From Pseudomonadota bacterium (GTDB lineage: Bacteria; Pseudomonadota; Alphaproteobacteria; Sneathiellales; Sneathiellaceae): 64,000 nt of DNA. The stretch's first letter is position 1. Every line of letters begins with the position of its first letter. The notes under the pieces were generated by a model that made no database searches, was not told the origin of the DNA, and was given only the letters and a program-made list of their open reading frames with translations. Both the position numbers and the translations under genes were made by a program. The stretch is from contig JANSXH010000011.1 in the NCBI GenBank assembly GCA_024743055.1, forward strand, positions 1-64,000. The letters are read 5' to 3'. This document shows positions 34,581 through 44,420 of the stretch, piece after piece.

Positions 34581-35462
34581 ATGTTGAAGAACGTTCATTT
34601 CAAGCCGTCTCTGCTGCCTTTTCTTTTGGTTTTTCCGCAGATCGTTGTGACGCTTGTTTTCTTTATTTGGCCTGCCACACAGGCACTCTACCAGTCGGTT
34701 CTTGTTGAGGATGCCTTTGGCCTGAAGACGGAATTTGTCTGGTTCAAGAATTTTGGTGAGCTGTTTCAGGATAGCCATTACTGGGCATCCTTCGAAGTTA
34801 CCATCGTCTTCTCCTTTCTGGTTGCCTTCCTATCGATGTCCTTTGCCTTTGTGCTCGCCATCCTCGCGGATCGTGTCATCAAGGGATCAGGGACTTATCG
34901 CACCCTGTTAATCTGGCCCTATGCGGTGGCTCCGGTAACAGCGGGGGCCCTTTGGGTCTTCATGTTCAACCCGACCCTCGGCGTTGTTGCCTACGCTTTA
35001 TCTGCAATGGGTTATGAGTGGAACCATCAGCTCAATGGCGGTGAAGCTATGGCGCTGGTGGTGATGGCATCGGCCTGGAAACAGGTCGCCTACAACTTCC
35101 TGTTCTTCCTGGCCGGTTTGCAGTCCATTCCGAAATCCCTGATTGAGGCAGCCGCTATCGATGGCGCCGGACCGGGACGTCGTATTCTCGATATCATTCT
35201 GCCGCTGATATCCCCGACCACCTTCTTCCTGCTGGTGATCAATGTGGTCTATGCCTTTTTTGAAACCTTCGGCGTGATCCATGCGGTGACGGCCGGCGGC
35301 CCGGCAGGTGCGACCAACATCCTTGTCTATAAGGTATTCAGTGATGGCTTTGTCGGTCTTGATCTTGGTGGCTCTGCGGCACAGTCGGTTATTCTGATGG
35401 CCATCGTTATTGGCCTCACCTTCGTGCAGTTTAAATATGTTGAGAAGAGGGTGGCTTACTAA
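34581..35462 (+). CDS. ugpA: Glycerol-3-phosphate ABC transporter permease UgpA
   Basis: A 293-residue inner-membrane permease with six helices and the EAA coupling motif [20 protein letters not shown] at about residue 190. N-terminal and length features match UgpA ([16 protein letters not shown] segment). The ATG at 34581 was chosen over GTG 34554, which lies in a hairpin. Its stop overlaps the ugpE start (TAATG). It forms the translocation channel with UgpE. Confidence 0.93.
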   Translation: MLKNVHFKPSLLPFLLVFPQIVVTLVFFIWPATQALYQSVLVEDAFGLKTEFVWFKNFGELFQDSHYWASFEVTIVFSFLVAFLSMSFAFVLAILADRVIKGSGTYRTLLIWPYAVAPVTAGALWVFMFNPTLGVVAYALSAMGYEWNHQLNGGEAMALVVMASAWKQVAYNFLFFLAGLQSIPKSLIEAAAIDGAGPGRRILDIILPLISPTTFFLLVINVVYAFFETFGVIHAVTAGGPAGATNILVYKVFSDGFVGLDLGGSAAQSVILMAIVIGLTFVQFKYVEKRVAY

Positions 35463-36310
35463 TGATTGAAAACAGACCTCTCCTCACCTTTTTCTCCCAT
35501 GTCATGCTGCTCCTCGGCGTTGCCGTCATTGCGCTGCCGGTCTGGATCATGTTCGTGGCGGCCACCCATCCCGACGTCCGGATGACACAGGTGCCATTGC
35601 CGATATTGCCGGGCGGATATTTCTTTGAAAATCTTGATATTGCCCTTAACAAGGGACTTTCCGGGCAAAGCGGGCAGGGGGTGGCCCGAATGCTGTTGAA
35701 CAGTCTGGTCATGGCCATGCTGATTGCCTGCGGGAAGATCGCGATTTCCCTGCTCTCGGCTTTTGCCATTGTCTATTTCAAATTCCCCTTCCGCATGTTT
35801 TTCTTCTGGATGATCTTCATCACTCTGATGCTGCCTGTGGAAGTGCGCATCCTGCCAACCTATGAAGTGGTGGCCAATCTCGGCATGCTGGACAGTTACT
35901 GGGGGCTGTCCATCCCATTGATTGCCTCGGCCACCGCCACCTTCATGTTCCGACAGGTCTTCCTGACAATTCCTGACGAACTGCTGGAAGCGGCGCGGAT
36001 CGATGGGGCAGGGCCTATGCGCTTTTTCTGGGATATCCTGATCCCCATGTCACGGACCAATATTGCCGCGCTGTTTGTGATCCTGTTTATCTTCGGTTGG
36101 AACCAATATCTCTGGCCGCTGCTGATCACGTCTGAGCCTGAAATGTATACGGTGGTTATGGGCATCAAGCAGATGCTGGAAGCGGCGGAGCAGGCGCCGG
36201 AATGGAACGTCATCATGATGACAGCCCTGTTGGCAATGGTGCCGCCGGTCTGTGTCGTCATCTTTATGCAGACCCTATTCGTCAAGGGACTGACGGAAAC
36301 AGAGAAGTAG
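35462..36310 (+). CDS. ugpE: Glycerol-3-phosphate ABC transporter permease UgpE
   Basis: A 282-residue inner-membrane permease with six helices and the EAA motif EAARIDGAGPMRFFWDILIP at about residue 178. The early segment MFVAATHPDVRMTQVPLPILPG is typical of UgpE. Its start codon overlaps the ugpA stop, and ugpC follows after 15 nt, so the whole operon is coupled. It pairs with UgpA. Confidence 0.94.
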   Translation: MIENRPLLTFFSHVMLLLGVAVIALPVWIMFVAATHPDVRMTQVPLPILPGGYFFENLDIALNKGLSGQSGQGVARMLLNSLVMAMLIACGKIAISLLSAFAIVYFKFPFRMFFFWMIFITLMLPVEVRILPTYEVVANLGMLDSYWGLSIPLIASATATFMFRQVFLTIPDELLEAARIDGAGPMRFFWDILIPMSRTNIAALFVILFIFGWNQYLWPLLITSEPEMYTVVMGIKQMLEAAEQAPEWNVIMMTALLAMVPPVCVVIFMQTLFVKGLTETEK

Positions 36311-36325
36311 GTAGGAAAACACTAA

Positions 36326-37408
36326 ATGGCACGGGTTGTTCTTGAAGGTATTCGTAAAACCTATCCGAACGGGTTTAAAGCGATCCACGGGGTGGATGTG
36401 GCGATTGAAGAAGGAGAATTCCTTGTTCTCGTCGGCCCGTCAGGTTGTGGCAAGTCCACTCTGCTACGGATGATAGCGGGTCTTGAATCCATTACTGAGG
36501 GTTCTTTGAGCATAGGGGATCGAAAGGTCAACGATTTGGAACCATCACAGCGAGATATCGCCATGGTATTCCAGAATTACGCCCTCTATCCCCATATGAG
36601 TGTTTATAAAAATATGGCCTATGGTCTCAAGATCATGGGCCTGCCCAAGGAGGAAATCGACAGCCGGGTCAAGAAGGCGGCGGCCATACTGGAGCTGACC
36701 GAAGAGCAGCTAACCCGTAAACCCAAGCAGCTCAGTGGTGGGCAGCGTCAGAGGGTGGCCATGGGCCGGGCGATTGTTCGTGAGCCCAGCGTTTTCCTGT
36801 TTGATGAACCTCTTTCCAATTTGGACGCGAAACTCCGCGTTCAGATGCGTCTCGAGATCAAAGGGCTACAGTCCGATCTCGGGATTACCAGCGTCTATGT
36901 CACCCATGATCAGGTTGAAGCCATGACATTGGGCCATCGTTTGATGGTTCTCAATGCCGGGCATGTGGAGCAATTGGGGACTCCGATAGAGCTGTATCAA
37001 AAGCCTGCCTCCCTCTTTGTTGCAGGATTTATCGGCTCACCAGCCATGAATTTCGCCGATGCCAGGATTGATGCCGAAGGCCAGAATATTACCATTTCCG
37101 GTCAGGCGGCGTTACCGCTGGGCGATGGCGGAATGCCCGATCATGGGGGCAAAGACGTTGTGCTTGGCATCCGGCCGGAGCATCTGGAACTGGTACCTGA
37201 TGCCCCGGATGCAGTGCCGATGACCGTTGCTATGGTCGAGCAATTGGGTGCCGATACACTGGTTCATGGTCATTTCGGAGAGAGCAAGTCAAACTTGACC
37301 GTGCGGCTTGATGGCATTCGCACCATCGCCCAGGGCGAAGTGCTGCCGATCCGGGTGACTCCGGATCATTTGCATGTCTTTGATCCATCGACCGAGAAGC
37401 GCCTGTAA
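36326..37408 (+). CDS. ugpC: Glycerol-3-phosphate ABC transporter ATPase UgpC
   Basis: A 360-residue MalK/UgpC-type ATPase. Walker A is GPSGCGKST, the Q-loop is FQNYALYPHM, the signature is LSGGQRQRVAMGRA, and Walker B is VFLFDEPLSN. The C-terminal about 120 residues form the OB-fold regulatory domain (LGIRPEHLEL). It energises the UgpBAE importer and ends the operon; the convergent isomerase gene stops 16 bp away. Confidence 0.94.
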   Translation: MARVVLEGIRKTYPNGFKAIHGVDVAIEEGEFLVLVGPSGCGKSTLLRMIAGLESITEGSLSIGDRKVNDLEPSQRDIAMVFQNYALYPHMSVYKNMAYGLKIMGLPKEEIDSRVKKAAAILELTEEQLTRKPKQLSGGQRQRVAMGRAIVREPSVFLFDEPLSNLDAKLRVQMRLEIKGLQSDLGITSVYVTHDQVEAMTLGHRLMVLNAGHVEQLGTPIELYQKPASLFVAGFIGSPAMNFADARIDAEGQNITISGQAALPLGDGGMPDHGGKDVVLGIRPEHLELVPDAPDAVPMTVAMVEQLGADTLVHGHFGESKSNLTVRLDGIRTIAQGEVLPIRVTPDHLHVFDPSTEKRL

Positions 37409-37423
37409 TTTTAGTTTTCTAGA

Positions 37424-38053
37424 CTAAGCTGACCGGGGCCAGCTGCCCGCATAGGGCTTGCGGATGGCCCGCTCGACCATGTCCAGATGGTCCTGGCCAT
37501 AGAACATGTCGCCACCCACGAAATAGGTGGGAGAGCCAAAGACCGAGCGCTCGATCGCCTCACGGGTGTTGGCCTCATATATGTCTTTCACGTCCTGAGC
37601 TTCACCGCGGGCCAGTAGGGCCTCGCCATCCAGATCAACCGTGGCGGCGATTTTCTTCAGATCTTCGGGATTGTCTACATCATAGTCATCGACCCAATGG
37701 GCTCTCAGCATTTCATGGGAGAGGGCATCGATGTTTATTCCCTCCACCAGCCCGGCAATCAGCATGCAGTTGGAACGGGTGATGTCATTGCTGTGGTGAG
37801 TCGGCGTCTGGGCCAGTACCGGAATTCCTCGCTGCTCCGCCCAGCGTTCGATCTCACGACCGAAATAATAGTCCATATGGGGTTTGGAGCGGGTGCCGAA
37901 CTTGCTGGGTCCCATGGCGGCAACGACGGCCCTGAGGTCGACGGGGCGATGGTCGATTTCCCATGCCGTAGCGGCGGAGATCCGGAGCAACTCTGCATGA
38001 CCGAGATAGGCAAAAGCGGAGTAACCGGCGTAGAAATATTCGATTTTTGACAT
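37424..38053 (-). CDS. 2-hydroxychromene-2-carboxylate isomerase-like (GST kappa)
   Basis: A 209-residue DsbA-fold protein of the GST-kappa/HCCA isomerase family. It has the N-terminal EYFYAGYSAFAYLGH segment with a Ser in place of the DsbA cysteine, and the C-terminal VFGSPTYFVGGDMFYGQD signature. HCCA isomerases act with glutathione in naphthalene and biphenyl-type degradation, but many homologues are uncharacterised GSTs. It lies 60 bp downstream of glpK on the same strand, an unrelated function, so the substrate is open. Confidence 0.85.
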   Translation of the reverse strand: MSKIEYFYAGYSAFAYLGHAELLRISAATAWEIDHRPVDLRAVVAAMGPSKFGTRSKPHMDYYFGREIERWAEQRGIPVLAQTPTHHSNDITRSNCMLIAGLVEGINIDALSHEMLRAHWVDDYDVDNPEDLKKIAATVDLDGEALLARGEAQDVKDIYEANTREAIERSVFGSPTYFVGGDMFYGQDHLDMVERAIRKPYAGSWPRSA

Positions 38054-38113
38054 GGGGAGTTCCTTGGTGTTGATTTTTGCGGCAGCCTAGCACTGATCCG
38101 CTGAGGGTGGCGG

Positions 38114-39604
38114 TCAATAATTGGTGAGAGTGCGGCGGACGGCATCCTGCCAAAGAGCATAGGCTGCGTCGCGCCGTGTTTGATCCCATTCCGGACTGAA
38201 CCGTTTATCCCGTTTCCAGGAGGTGGCGAAGGCTTTTGGCTCCGGATAGAAGCCGACCTGCAGGCCTGCCAGATAGGCAGCGCCGAGGGCAGTTGTCTCC
38301 GTTGAAACAGGACGGTCCACCGGGGCGCCAAGAAGATCAGCCAGCCGCTGCATGGTCCATTCCGACGCCACCATACCGCCATCGACCCGGAGCACCGTGT
38401 CATGATTTCCGGCGAAATCCGCATGCATGGCCTGCAGCAGGTCGCGGGTCTGATAGCAAACACTTTCAAGGGCCGCCTTGGCCAGCTCTTTTGGGCCCGT
38501 CGCCCGGGTCAGTCCATAGAGGGCGCCGCGGGAATTGGCATCCCAATGGGGCGCGCCGATGCCAGTGAAGGCCGGGACCAGGATGACGTTCTGGTTTTCA
38601 TCCGCGTCCTCTGCAAAGTCACCGGACTGACCGGCATGGGAAATGATCTCCAGCCCATCGCGCAGCCATTGCACAGCAGCCCCGGCCACGAAGATCGAGC
38701 CTTCAATGGCATAGGTCGGTGTGCCGTTTAACTGATAGGCAATGGTGGTGAGCAATTTATGCTGCGAGGCAATAGGTGTCTCCCCCGTATTCAGCAAGGC
38801 AAAGCAGCCGGTGCCATAGGTGGACTTCATCATCCCCGGCTCGAAGCAGGCCTGACCAATGGTGGCTGCCTGCTGATCCCCGGCGATGCCTGCGATCTTG
38901 ATGTCTCCGCCGAGCAGTTCTGGATCGACGGTGCCGAAATCGGCGGCGCTGTCCCTGACCTCCGGCAACAGAGAACGCGGGACCTCCATAATCTCCAGCA
39001 ATTCTTCAGACCATTCCCCAGAATGTATATCGTACAAGAGAGTGCGACTGGCATTGGTGGCATCGGTTGCATGGGTCTTGCCGCCGGTCAGCCGCCAGAG
39101 CAGAAAACTGTCGATGGTCCCGAACGCCAGCTCACCCGCCTCTGCCGCAGCCCGCGCACCGTCCACATTATCGAGGATCCAGCGGATCTTGGTGCCAGAG
39201 AAATAGGGATCAAGCAGCAGGCCTGTCTTGGCGCTAAAGGTCTTCTCTAGCCCTTTTTCCTTCAAGCTGTCGCAGAAATCCGCTGTGCGTCGATCCTGCC
39301 ATACAATGGCGTTATAGACCGGCTTGCCAGTCTTGCGATTCCAGATAACCGTCGTCTCGCGCTGGTTGGTGATACCGATTGCGGCGATGTCAGCTGCAGT
39401 GGCGCCCGCATTCTTTAGGGCCTGGCGACAGGTGGCGAGGGTCGTCTCCCAGATCTCCTCCGGATCATGCTCGACCCAGCCGGACTTCGGAAAATGCTGG
39501 GTAAATTCCTCTTGCCCCGTGGCAACAGTGCCGTAATTCTGATCGAAAAGGATGGCCCGGCTCGAAGTGGTGCCCTGGTCGATGGCCAATATATACCCTG
39601 TCAT
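38114..39604 (-). CDS. glpK: Glycerol kinase
   Basis: A 496-residue FGGY-family kinase that phosphorylates glycerol to glycerol-3-phosphate. The N-terminal phosphate-binding motif [15 protein letters not shown], the glycerol-binding region [27 protein letters not shown] and the C-terminal adenosine motif [14 protein letters not shown] are present. Length is as expected. It sits opposite ugpBAEC and joins glycerol released from glycerophosphodiesters to central metabolism. No glpD or glpF gene is in the window. Confidence 0.96.
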   Translation of the reverse strand: MTGYILAIDQGTTSSRAILFDQNYGTVATGQEEFTQHFPKSGWVEHDPEEIWETTLATCRQALKNAGATAADIAAIGITNQRETTVIWNRKTGKPVYNAIVWQDRRTADFCDSLKEKGLEKTFSAKTGLLLDPYFSGTKIRWILDNVDGARAAAEAGELAFGTIDSFLLWRLTGGKTHATDATNASRTLLYDIHSGEWSEELLEIMEVPRSLLPEVRDSAADFGTVDPELLGGDIKIAGIAGDQQAATIGQACFEPGMMKSTYGTGCFALLNTGETPIASQHKLLTTIAYQLNGTPTYAIEGSIFVAGAAVQWLRDGLEIISHAGQSGDFAEDADENQNVILVPAFTGIGAPHWDANSRGALYGLTRATGPKELAKAALESVCYQTRDLLQAMHADFAGNHDTVLRVDGGMVASEWTMQRLADLLGAPVDRPVSTETTALGAAYLAGLQVGFYPEPKAFATSWKRDKRFSPEWDQTRRDAAYALWQDAVRRTLTNY

Positions 39605-39698
39605 GAAAGCTCTCTCATATCCGCTACATCAATAGTTTCAAGGGCGAATATTGGCATCCTCTGACGGATAGGGCTAGCCTCTTTTGCAGCGATTCTAG

Positions 39699-40544
39699 TC
39701 AGGCGCTGTTTTCCAGCAGAATTACCCCTGCCGCCGTATTGGAAATCGGAATATGATAATTGCGGGAAAGCTCTGTCACCTGTTTGTTGAGGGCGCCGCG
39801 CATGATCAGCCACATGATCATCTCCACGCCTTGTGGGCCAACGATCTCGGCCAGCTCTAAATTGCTGTATTGCAGTAGCCATTCCGGCTCATCTGACAGT
39901 TTCTCCAGAAACTCCGTATCAAACTCCCGATTGGTATGCCCGGCCCGCTCCCCATCCAGCTGATGGGAAAGGCCACCGGTCCCGAGAATAACCACATCCA
40001 GATCCTCTTCATAACTGGCGACGGCACGACCGATAGCTTCACCCAGTTTGAGGCAGCGACGGGCTGTCGGGAAGGGGGCCTGCACAACGTTGACGCAGAC
40101 CGGAATAACCTTGATTTGATCCCGCTTGGCTTGTTCCGGCCACATCAGGTTCATGGGGACTGTGAAGCCGTGATCAACCTGCATTTCCTGGCACATGGTG
40201 ATATCAAATTCATCATTCACGAGGCTGTCGATAATATGCCATGAAAGCTCCGGATGTCCCTGAAACGGCGGCAAAGGTTTTAAACCCCAGCCCTCATCCG
40301 AGTTAAGATATTGCGGCGCTGCCCCAATGGCGAAGGTTGGCATCTTGTCGAGGAAAAAATTGAGGCCATGATCGTTATAGACCAGAATTGCGACATCCGG
40401 CTTCCTCTCCTCCAGCCATTTCCAAGCGGGAACATATCCGTCAAAAAAACTTTTCCAGTAGGGGTCCGACTGCATATTCTGTTCAATGGCATTTCCGATT
40501 GCCGGGACATGGGAACTGCCAATCCCTCCGATTAATCTGGCCAT
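39699..40544 (-). CDS. ligB: Protocatechuate 4,5-dioxygenase beta subunit
   Basis: A 281-residue class III extradiol dioxygenase large subunit (LigB fold). The iron ligands are expected in the N-terminal GIGSSHVPAIG His and the VYNDHGLNFF His region; the catalytic His is in the LSHQLDGERAG segment. With LigA it cleaves protocatechuate to 4-carboxy-2-hydroxymuconate-6-semialdehyde. The start at 40544 has AGGAG upstream; the ligA stop lies 1 nt before it. Gallate dioxygenase is a related possibility, but separate LigA and LigB subunits favour protocatechuate. Confidence 0.94.
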   Translation of the reverse strand: MARLIGGIGSSHVPAIGNAIEQNMQSDPYWKSFFDGYVPAWKWLEERKPDVAILVYNDHGLNFFLDKMPTFAIGAAPQYLNSDEGWGLKPLPPFQGHPELSWHIIDSLVNDEFDITMCQEMQVDHGFTVPMNLMWPEQAKRDQIKVIPVCVNVVQAPFPTARRCLKLGEAIGRAVASYEEDLDVVILGTGGLSHQLDGERAGHTNREFDTEFLEKLSDEPEWLLQYSNLELAEIVGPQGVEMIMWLIMRGALNKQVTELSRNYHIPISNTAAGVILLENSA

Positions 40545-40545
40545 G

Positions 40546-40902
40546 CTAGTTTTCTCCTGCTGCAAGTAATTTTGCCTTGAATTCCTCGAGGGTGACGCCG
40601 GACTGCTGAGCCCCGATATCCTGCATGTTGAGGCCGAACATGCCTGTCAGCTTGGCTAGGTAGTAGATATTGCCACCGAGATTGAGCAGGGCCAGAACGT
40701 CGCGTTTTTTAACCGCCGCCCTCTGCGCATCGGTAATTTCGAACTTTTCACAATAAGCATCTTCATCCACCTTGAACGCCTCTCGATTAGCCTCCTCGTT
40801 AAAGGAATAGCACATCTTGTTGAGAGCATAGCCCTTCATGGCCTGCTCCCCATCAAAGACAATGGTGCCGGGTATGGCTTTCTTGTTTTCTTGAGAGCTC
40901 AT
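40546..40902 (-). CDS. ligA: Protocatechuate 4,5-dioxygenase alpha subunit
   Basis: A 118-residue small subunit with the LigA pattern GYALNKMCYSFNEEANREAF and VLALLNLGGNIYYLAKLTG. It caps the LigB active site. The start at 40902 follows AGGAGG; longer in-frame starts lack a ribosome binding site and overlap ligI. It is one base from ligB and one base from ligI. Confidence 0.95.
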   Translation of the reverse strand: MSSQENKKAIPGTIVFDGEQAMKGYALNKMCYSFNEEANREAFKVDEDAYCEKFEITDAQRAAVKKRDVLALLNLGGNIYYLAKLTGMFGLNMQDIGAQQSGVTLEEFKAKLLAAGEN

Positions 40903-40903
40903 G

Positions 40904-41788
40904 TCATCCTCCTGTTTCTTCGGGCCAGTAAAGGCGCATGGGATTATCGACAAGCAACTGTTGCTGCAGTTCGGCGGTTGGTGCGATATGGGGAATAACG
41001 TCAACTAACACCCCTTCGTCCGGCACATGGGATTTCATATTGGGATGAGGCCAGTCCGTACCCCACAACACCCGATCGGGAAAGGCTTCCACCAGATAGC
41101 GGCCAAAGGGAATGACGTCATCATAAGGTGGCCCGGATACAGTCAAACGTTCCGGGCAACTAACTTTTGTCCAAAAGTTTTTATTGTCTCGCAGTAGGGA
41201 AACGAACCGCTGGAAGTCTTCATGATCCAGACCTTTGGTGACATCCGGTCGCCCCATATGATCGACGACGACGGTTGTCGGCAGCTGCCTGAGGAAGGGA
41301 ATTAATTCCTCCAGGTCCGGAGCTTCAAAGTAGACAACGATATGCCATCCCAGTTTGGCAATTCGTTCAGAAATCCCCAGGAAAACTTCTTTGGGTGTCG
41401 CGTCCACAAGGCGCTTGACGAAGTTAAATCGCACGGCCCGAACCCCTGCTTTATCCATCAGCGCCAATTCTTCATCGGAAATGTTCGGATCGATAACGGC
41501 GACCCCGCGCGCCAGATTGTCCGAGGATTTCAGAGCATCCACAAGAGCCGCATTGTCGCGGCCATGGCAGGAGGCTTGCACTATGACATTTCGCGAAAAA
41601 CCGAGATGATCACGTAGTGCAAAAAGTTTGGCCCTCGGGGCGTCACAAGGAGTGTATTTGCGCTCGGCCGCATAGGGAAACTGATCAGCCGGACCAAAGA
41701 CATGACAATGAGCATCCACAGCGCCAGGTGGAGCGATAAATGTTGGCTTCGCTGGGTTGGGATGAAAAGGGAGATAGTCTGGATCCAT
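40904..41788 (-). CDS. ligI: 2-pyrone-4,6-dicarboxylate hydrolase
   Basis: A 294-residue amidohydrolase that opens 2-pyrone-4,6-dicarboxylate (PDC) to 4-oxalomesaconate. The DAHCHVFGP metal motif is at about residue 25, substrate-binding segments are in FNFVKR and VVDHMGRPD, and the catalytic Asp is in WGTDWPHPN. These match LigI. It lies between the tautomerase gene and ligA in the pathway operon. Confidence 0.94.
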   Translation of the reverse strand: MDPDYLPFHPNPAKPTFIAPPGAVDAHCHVFGPADQFPYAAERKYTPCDAPRAKLFALRDHLGFSRNVIVQASCHGRDNAALVDALKSSDNLARGVAVIDPNISDEELALMDKAGVRAVRFNFVKRLVDATPKEVFLGISERIAKLGWHIVVYFEAPDLEELIPFLRQLPTTVVVDHMGRPDVTKGLDHEDFQRFVSLLRDNKNFWTKVSCPERLTVSGPPYDDVIPFGRYLVEAFPDRVLWGTDWPHPNMKSHVPDEGVLVDVIPHIAPTAELQQQLLVDNPMRLYWPEETGG

Positions 41789-41797
41789 GGAATTTCC

Positions 41798-42853
41798 TTA
41801 TGGCGCAAAGACGGTGCCGTCAAACAGCTTACGGGCAGTTCGGAGGATCGCGGCGCTTTCGACCTCCCCCGTCTCGGCAATATCTAAAATAACAGTTGTC
41901 TCCCCAATAGGATGTTCAATCCGAAGAGATTTTCTGGATCCGTCCGGAAGAACGGCGATTTCGAAAGCGGGCGAGCCCTTCAATAGACAAGCCGTTGCCG
42001 CGGTCACGGCACCCAGCACCCCGATTGAAGCGTGACAGCGATGGGGAATAAAGGTTCGGGTCGAGATGGCGCCGCCCTCTCTGGCAGGACTGACCATACA
42101 CATTTTTGGAACTGTCTTGTCTGTAACATCACCAAGATTCATTAGCGGACCGGCCTGTAGGCGAACATTCTCCAGTTTTTGCTTCAGCTCAGCATTTGCT
42201 TCCAGCTCTTCCCGGCTTTCAGTGCCGGCAATGCCCATGTCAGAAGCTCTCAAGATAACCGACGGCATACCATTATCGATCAGGGTCACTTCTATCCCGT
42301 CTATGATATCGACAGGATTACCCGTTGGCAGAAGCGCACCGCAGGTCGATCCGGCTGTGTCCTTGAATGTAATCGCCACTGGCGCTGCCGAGCCGGGAAC
42401 ACCGTCTATCTCGGCCTCGCCGGTATAGACCACTTTTCCATTACTAGTCTGAACCTTGGCGATGGCGATTTGATCCGTATTCTCCATAAAAACCGTCACA
42501 TCCGTCTCTGCACCAGCTGCAGGGATGAGCCCGCGTTCTATGGCAAAGGGGCCGATCCCGGCTAAAATATTTCCGCAATTCTGGGCATCGGTGACCAGAT
42601 TCCGGTCCACCGCTACCTGCAAAAACAGATAATCTACATCCACCCCTTCGCGAGCGGACGGGCGAACGACAGCGACCTTGGAGGTCAATGGATCAGCCCC
42701 GCCCATGCCATCAATTTGCCGTGGATCGGGCGAACCCATCACACCGAGTAAAAAGGCATCCCTATCTTTGGGCTCGGTCGGTAGATCCTTCTCCAGGAAA
42801 TATCCACCCTTTGACGTCCCGCCGCGCATCCACATGCAGGGTGCGTTAGACAT
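41798..42853 (-). CDS. galD: 4-oxalomesaconate tautomerase (PrpF family)
   Basis: A 351-residue PrpF-like isomerase with duplicated diaminopimelate-epimerase-type domains. The [14 protein letters not shown]-terminus, [14 protein letters not shown] and [15 protein letters not shown] are characteristic of GalD/LigU, which interconvert keto and enol forms of 4-oxalomesaconate before hydration. It overlaps the aldolase gene by 8 nt, consistent with one operon. Confidence 0.92.
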   Translation of the reverse strand: MSNAPCMWMRGGTSKGGYFLEKDLPTEPKDRDAFLLGVMGSPDPRQIDGMGGADPLTSKVAVVRPSAREGVDVDYLFLQVAVDRNLVTDAQNCGNILAGIGPFAIERGLIPAAGAETDVTVFMENTDQIAIAKVQTSNGKVVYTGEAEIDGVPGSAAPVAITFKDTAGSTCGALLPTGNPVDIIDGIEVTLIDNGMPSVILRASDMGIAGTESREELEANAELKQKLENVRLQAGPLMNLGDVTDKTVPKMCMVSPAREGGAISTRTFIPHRCHASIGVLGAVTAATACLLKGSPAFEIAVLPDGSRKSLRIEHPIGETTVILDIAETGEVESAAILRTARKLFDGTVFAP

Positions 42854-43517
42854 ACTTCAGACCTTTATCTGCCAGTCGTTCTCGCATCTTATACATATCG
42901 AGACCGAGCTCTCCACTGGCCAGCCGTTTGCGTTTTTCCTCCTCCAGAGCGAGCCGGGCTTCGGCCTTGTCGGCGACCTCTGAGGCACTTTCGCGACGGA
43001 CAACACAAACCCCGTCATCATCGGCAACTATGACATCCCCGGGATTAACCAGAGCGCCGGCACAGACTACAGGGATATTCACGGATCCCAGGGTTTCCTT
43101 GACGGTTCCCTCTGCAAAGACAGCTTTTGACCAGACTGGAAACTGCATTTCAGTCAGGTCTCGAATGTCCCGCACACCCGCATCGATAATCAGCCCGACA
43201 CCGCCGCGAGCCTGCATGGAGGTCGCTAGCAGATCGCCGAAATAGCCAGCCTCGGAGGGCGAGGTCGGCGCGAGCACGAGAATGTCGCCTTCTTTGACCT
43301 GTTCAATCGCCACATGAACCATCCAGTTGTCCGCCGGCGGCGCCGAAATGGTGACAGCAGATGCTGCGATTGAGGCGCCGTTATATATCGGGCGCATGTA
43401 GGAGGCGAGCAGCCCGGTCCTTCCTTGCGCTTCATGAACCGTTGCAACCCCGCATTTTGCCAGGCGATCGATAACGGCTTTATCGGTGCGTTCGATATTC
43501 TGGACAACAACACTCAT
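42846..43517 (-). CDS. ligK: 4-carboxy-4-hydroxy-2-oxoadipate aldolase
   Basis: A 223-residue RraA-like class II aldolase that splits 4-carboxy-4-hydroxy-2-oxoadipate to pyruvate and oxaloacetate and usually also decarboxylates oxaloacetate. The active-site motif [14 protein letters not shown] contains the conserved Arg-Asp, and [12 protein letters not shown] is the metal and pyruvate region. Length matches LigK/ProA. It overlaps the hydratase gene by 4 nt. Confidence 0.94.
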   Translation of the reverse strand: MSVVVQNIERTDKAVIDRLAKCGVATVHEAQGRTGLLASYMRPIYNGASIAASAVTISAPPADNWMVHVAIEQVKEGDILVLAPTSPSEAGYFGDLLATSMQARGGVGLIIDAGVRDIRDLTEMQFPVWSKAVFAEGTVKETLGSVNIPVVCAGALVNPGDVIVADDDGVCVVRRESASEVADKAEARLALEEEKRKRLASGELGLDMYKMRERLADKGLKYV

Positions 43518-44254
43518 GTCAATTCATCCACTGTGCGGGGATAAATTGACTGGAAGCCTTCCGCATAACGCGCTGGCCGCCCCCCGGACTGGCCGCCTGA
43601 ATTGCGACGGAAATGATTGCCGCGATTTTCGGCGACATTGGTATAGAAATCCCATAAATGCTCTTGCCCTTGCATGCATTCGATGGCGGCCCGTTTTTTG
43701 TTCCAAACACTTGTGATGTCCAAAAACACATCCGGTTTCCATCCCATCTGTTCTGTTTGATGGGGCTCGAACAAGTAAAGCTGCGGGGCTCCAAGAACTT
43801 TCTCACCGGGGTTATGACCCCAGGCCTGCGCAATCATCCGGCATTCCATGGCCAAGGTCGTGGCAAAGCTATGGTCGGTATTATAGGGATCATACTGGGA
43901 ATGGCTGAGCATGAAATTGGGCTGAACTTTTCGGATCAAATCGACAAGGCGAAACTTGTCATCCTTAGTAACTTCCAGCGGATAATCTCCCAGGTCAAAA
44001 AATTCAATGTCATGGGCGTCCAGCGCTTTGGCGGCATTTTCCGCCTCAATTCGACGGGCTTTCTTTACCTCTTCCAGGGTGGCGCCACCTTCCTGTTTCC
44101 AGAGTTTTGCGGATTCACCGCGTTCTCCGAAGGACAGGCAGCAGATGGTCACGTCATAACCCTTTTCCTCATGCAGGGCGATGGCGCCTGCACAACGCCA
44201 GACAAAATCGGCGGCATGGGCACTGATAACCAGGGCGGTTTTGTTATCGGACAT
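43514..44254 (-). CDS. galB: 4-oxalomesaconate hydratase (LmbE/PIG-L type)
   Basis: A 246-residue Zn-dependent LmbE/PIG-L-fold enzyme. The usual AHPDD motif is replaced by [14 protein letters not shown], matching, from memory, the GalB hydratase group of gallate/protocatechuate pathways; [15 protein letters not shown] supplies further metal ligands. It hydrates 4-oxalomesaconate. The start at 44254 has AGGAG nine bases upstream; the in-frame ATG at 44296 lacks one. It is the first gene of the minus-strand lig operon, divergent from the LysR regulator. Confidence 0.9.
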   Translation of the reverse strand: MSDNKTALVISAHAADFVWRCAGAIALHEEKGYDVTICCLSFGERGESAKLWKQEGGATLEEVKKARRIEAENAAKALDAHDIEFFDLGDYPLEVTKDDKFRLVDLIRKVQPNFMLSHSQYDPYNTDHSFATTLAMECRMIAQAWGHNPGEKVLGAPQLYLFEPHQTEQMGWKPDVFLDITSVWNKKRAAIECMQGQEHLWDFYTNVAENRGNHFRRNSGGQSGGRPARYAEGFQSIYPRTVDELT

Positions 44255-44317
44255 TTTCTGGCTCCTAGGAAAAGGCCTAACTGGCATTTTGGACAACGCC
44301 TTCTTATTTTCCGATAT

Positions 44318-44388
44318 TATAGTCGACTTTCCGGTGCAAATTTACTATTTCAAATTCACATCTGTGGTATAATTTTTTCCTATAGTCG
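44318..44388. promoter_or_regulatory. Repeated TATAGTCG sites between galB and lysR
   Basis: TATAGTCG occurs at 44318-44325 and again at 44381-44388, exactly 63 bp or six helical turns apart, in the divergent promoter region. A TATAAT (44368-44373) on the plus strand could be the -10 of the LysR gene. Such paired sites suit binding and looping by the divergent LysR protein; this is inference from position. Confidence 0.45.
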
Positions 44389-44420
44389 CGATCTGTACGG
44401 AAGAGGAAACGGAATTTTCT

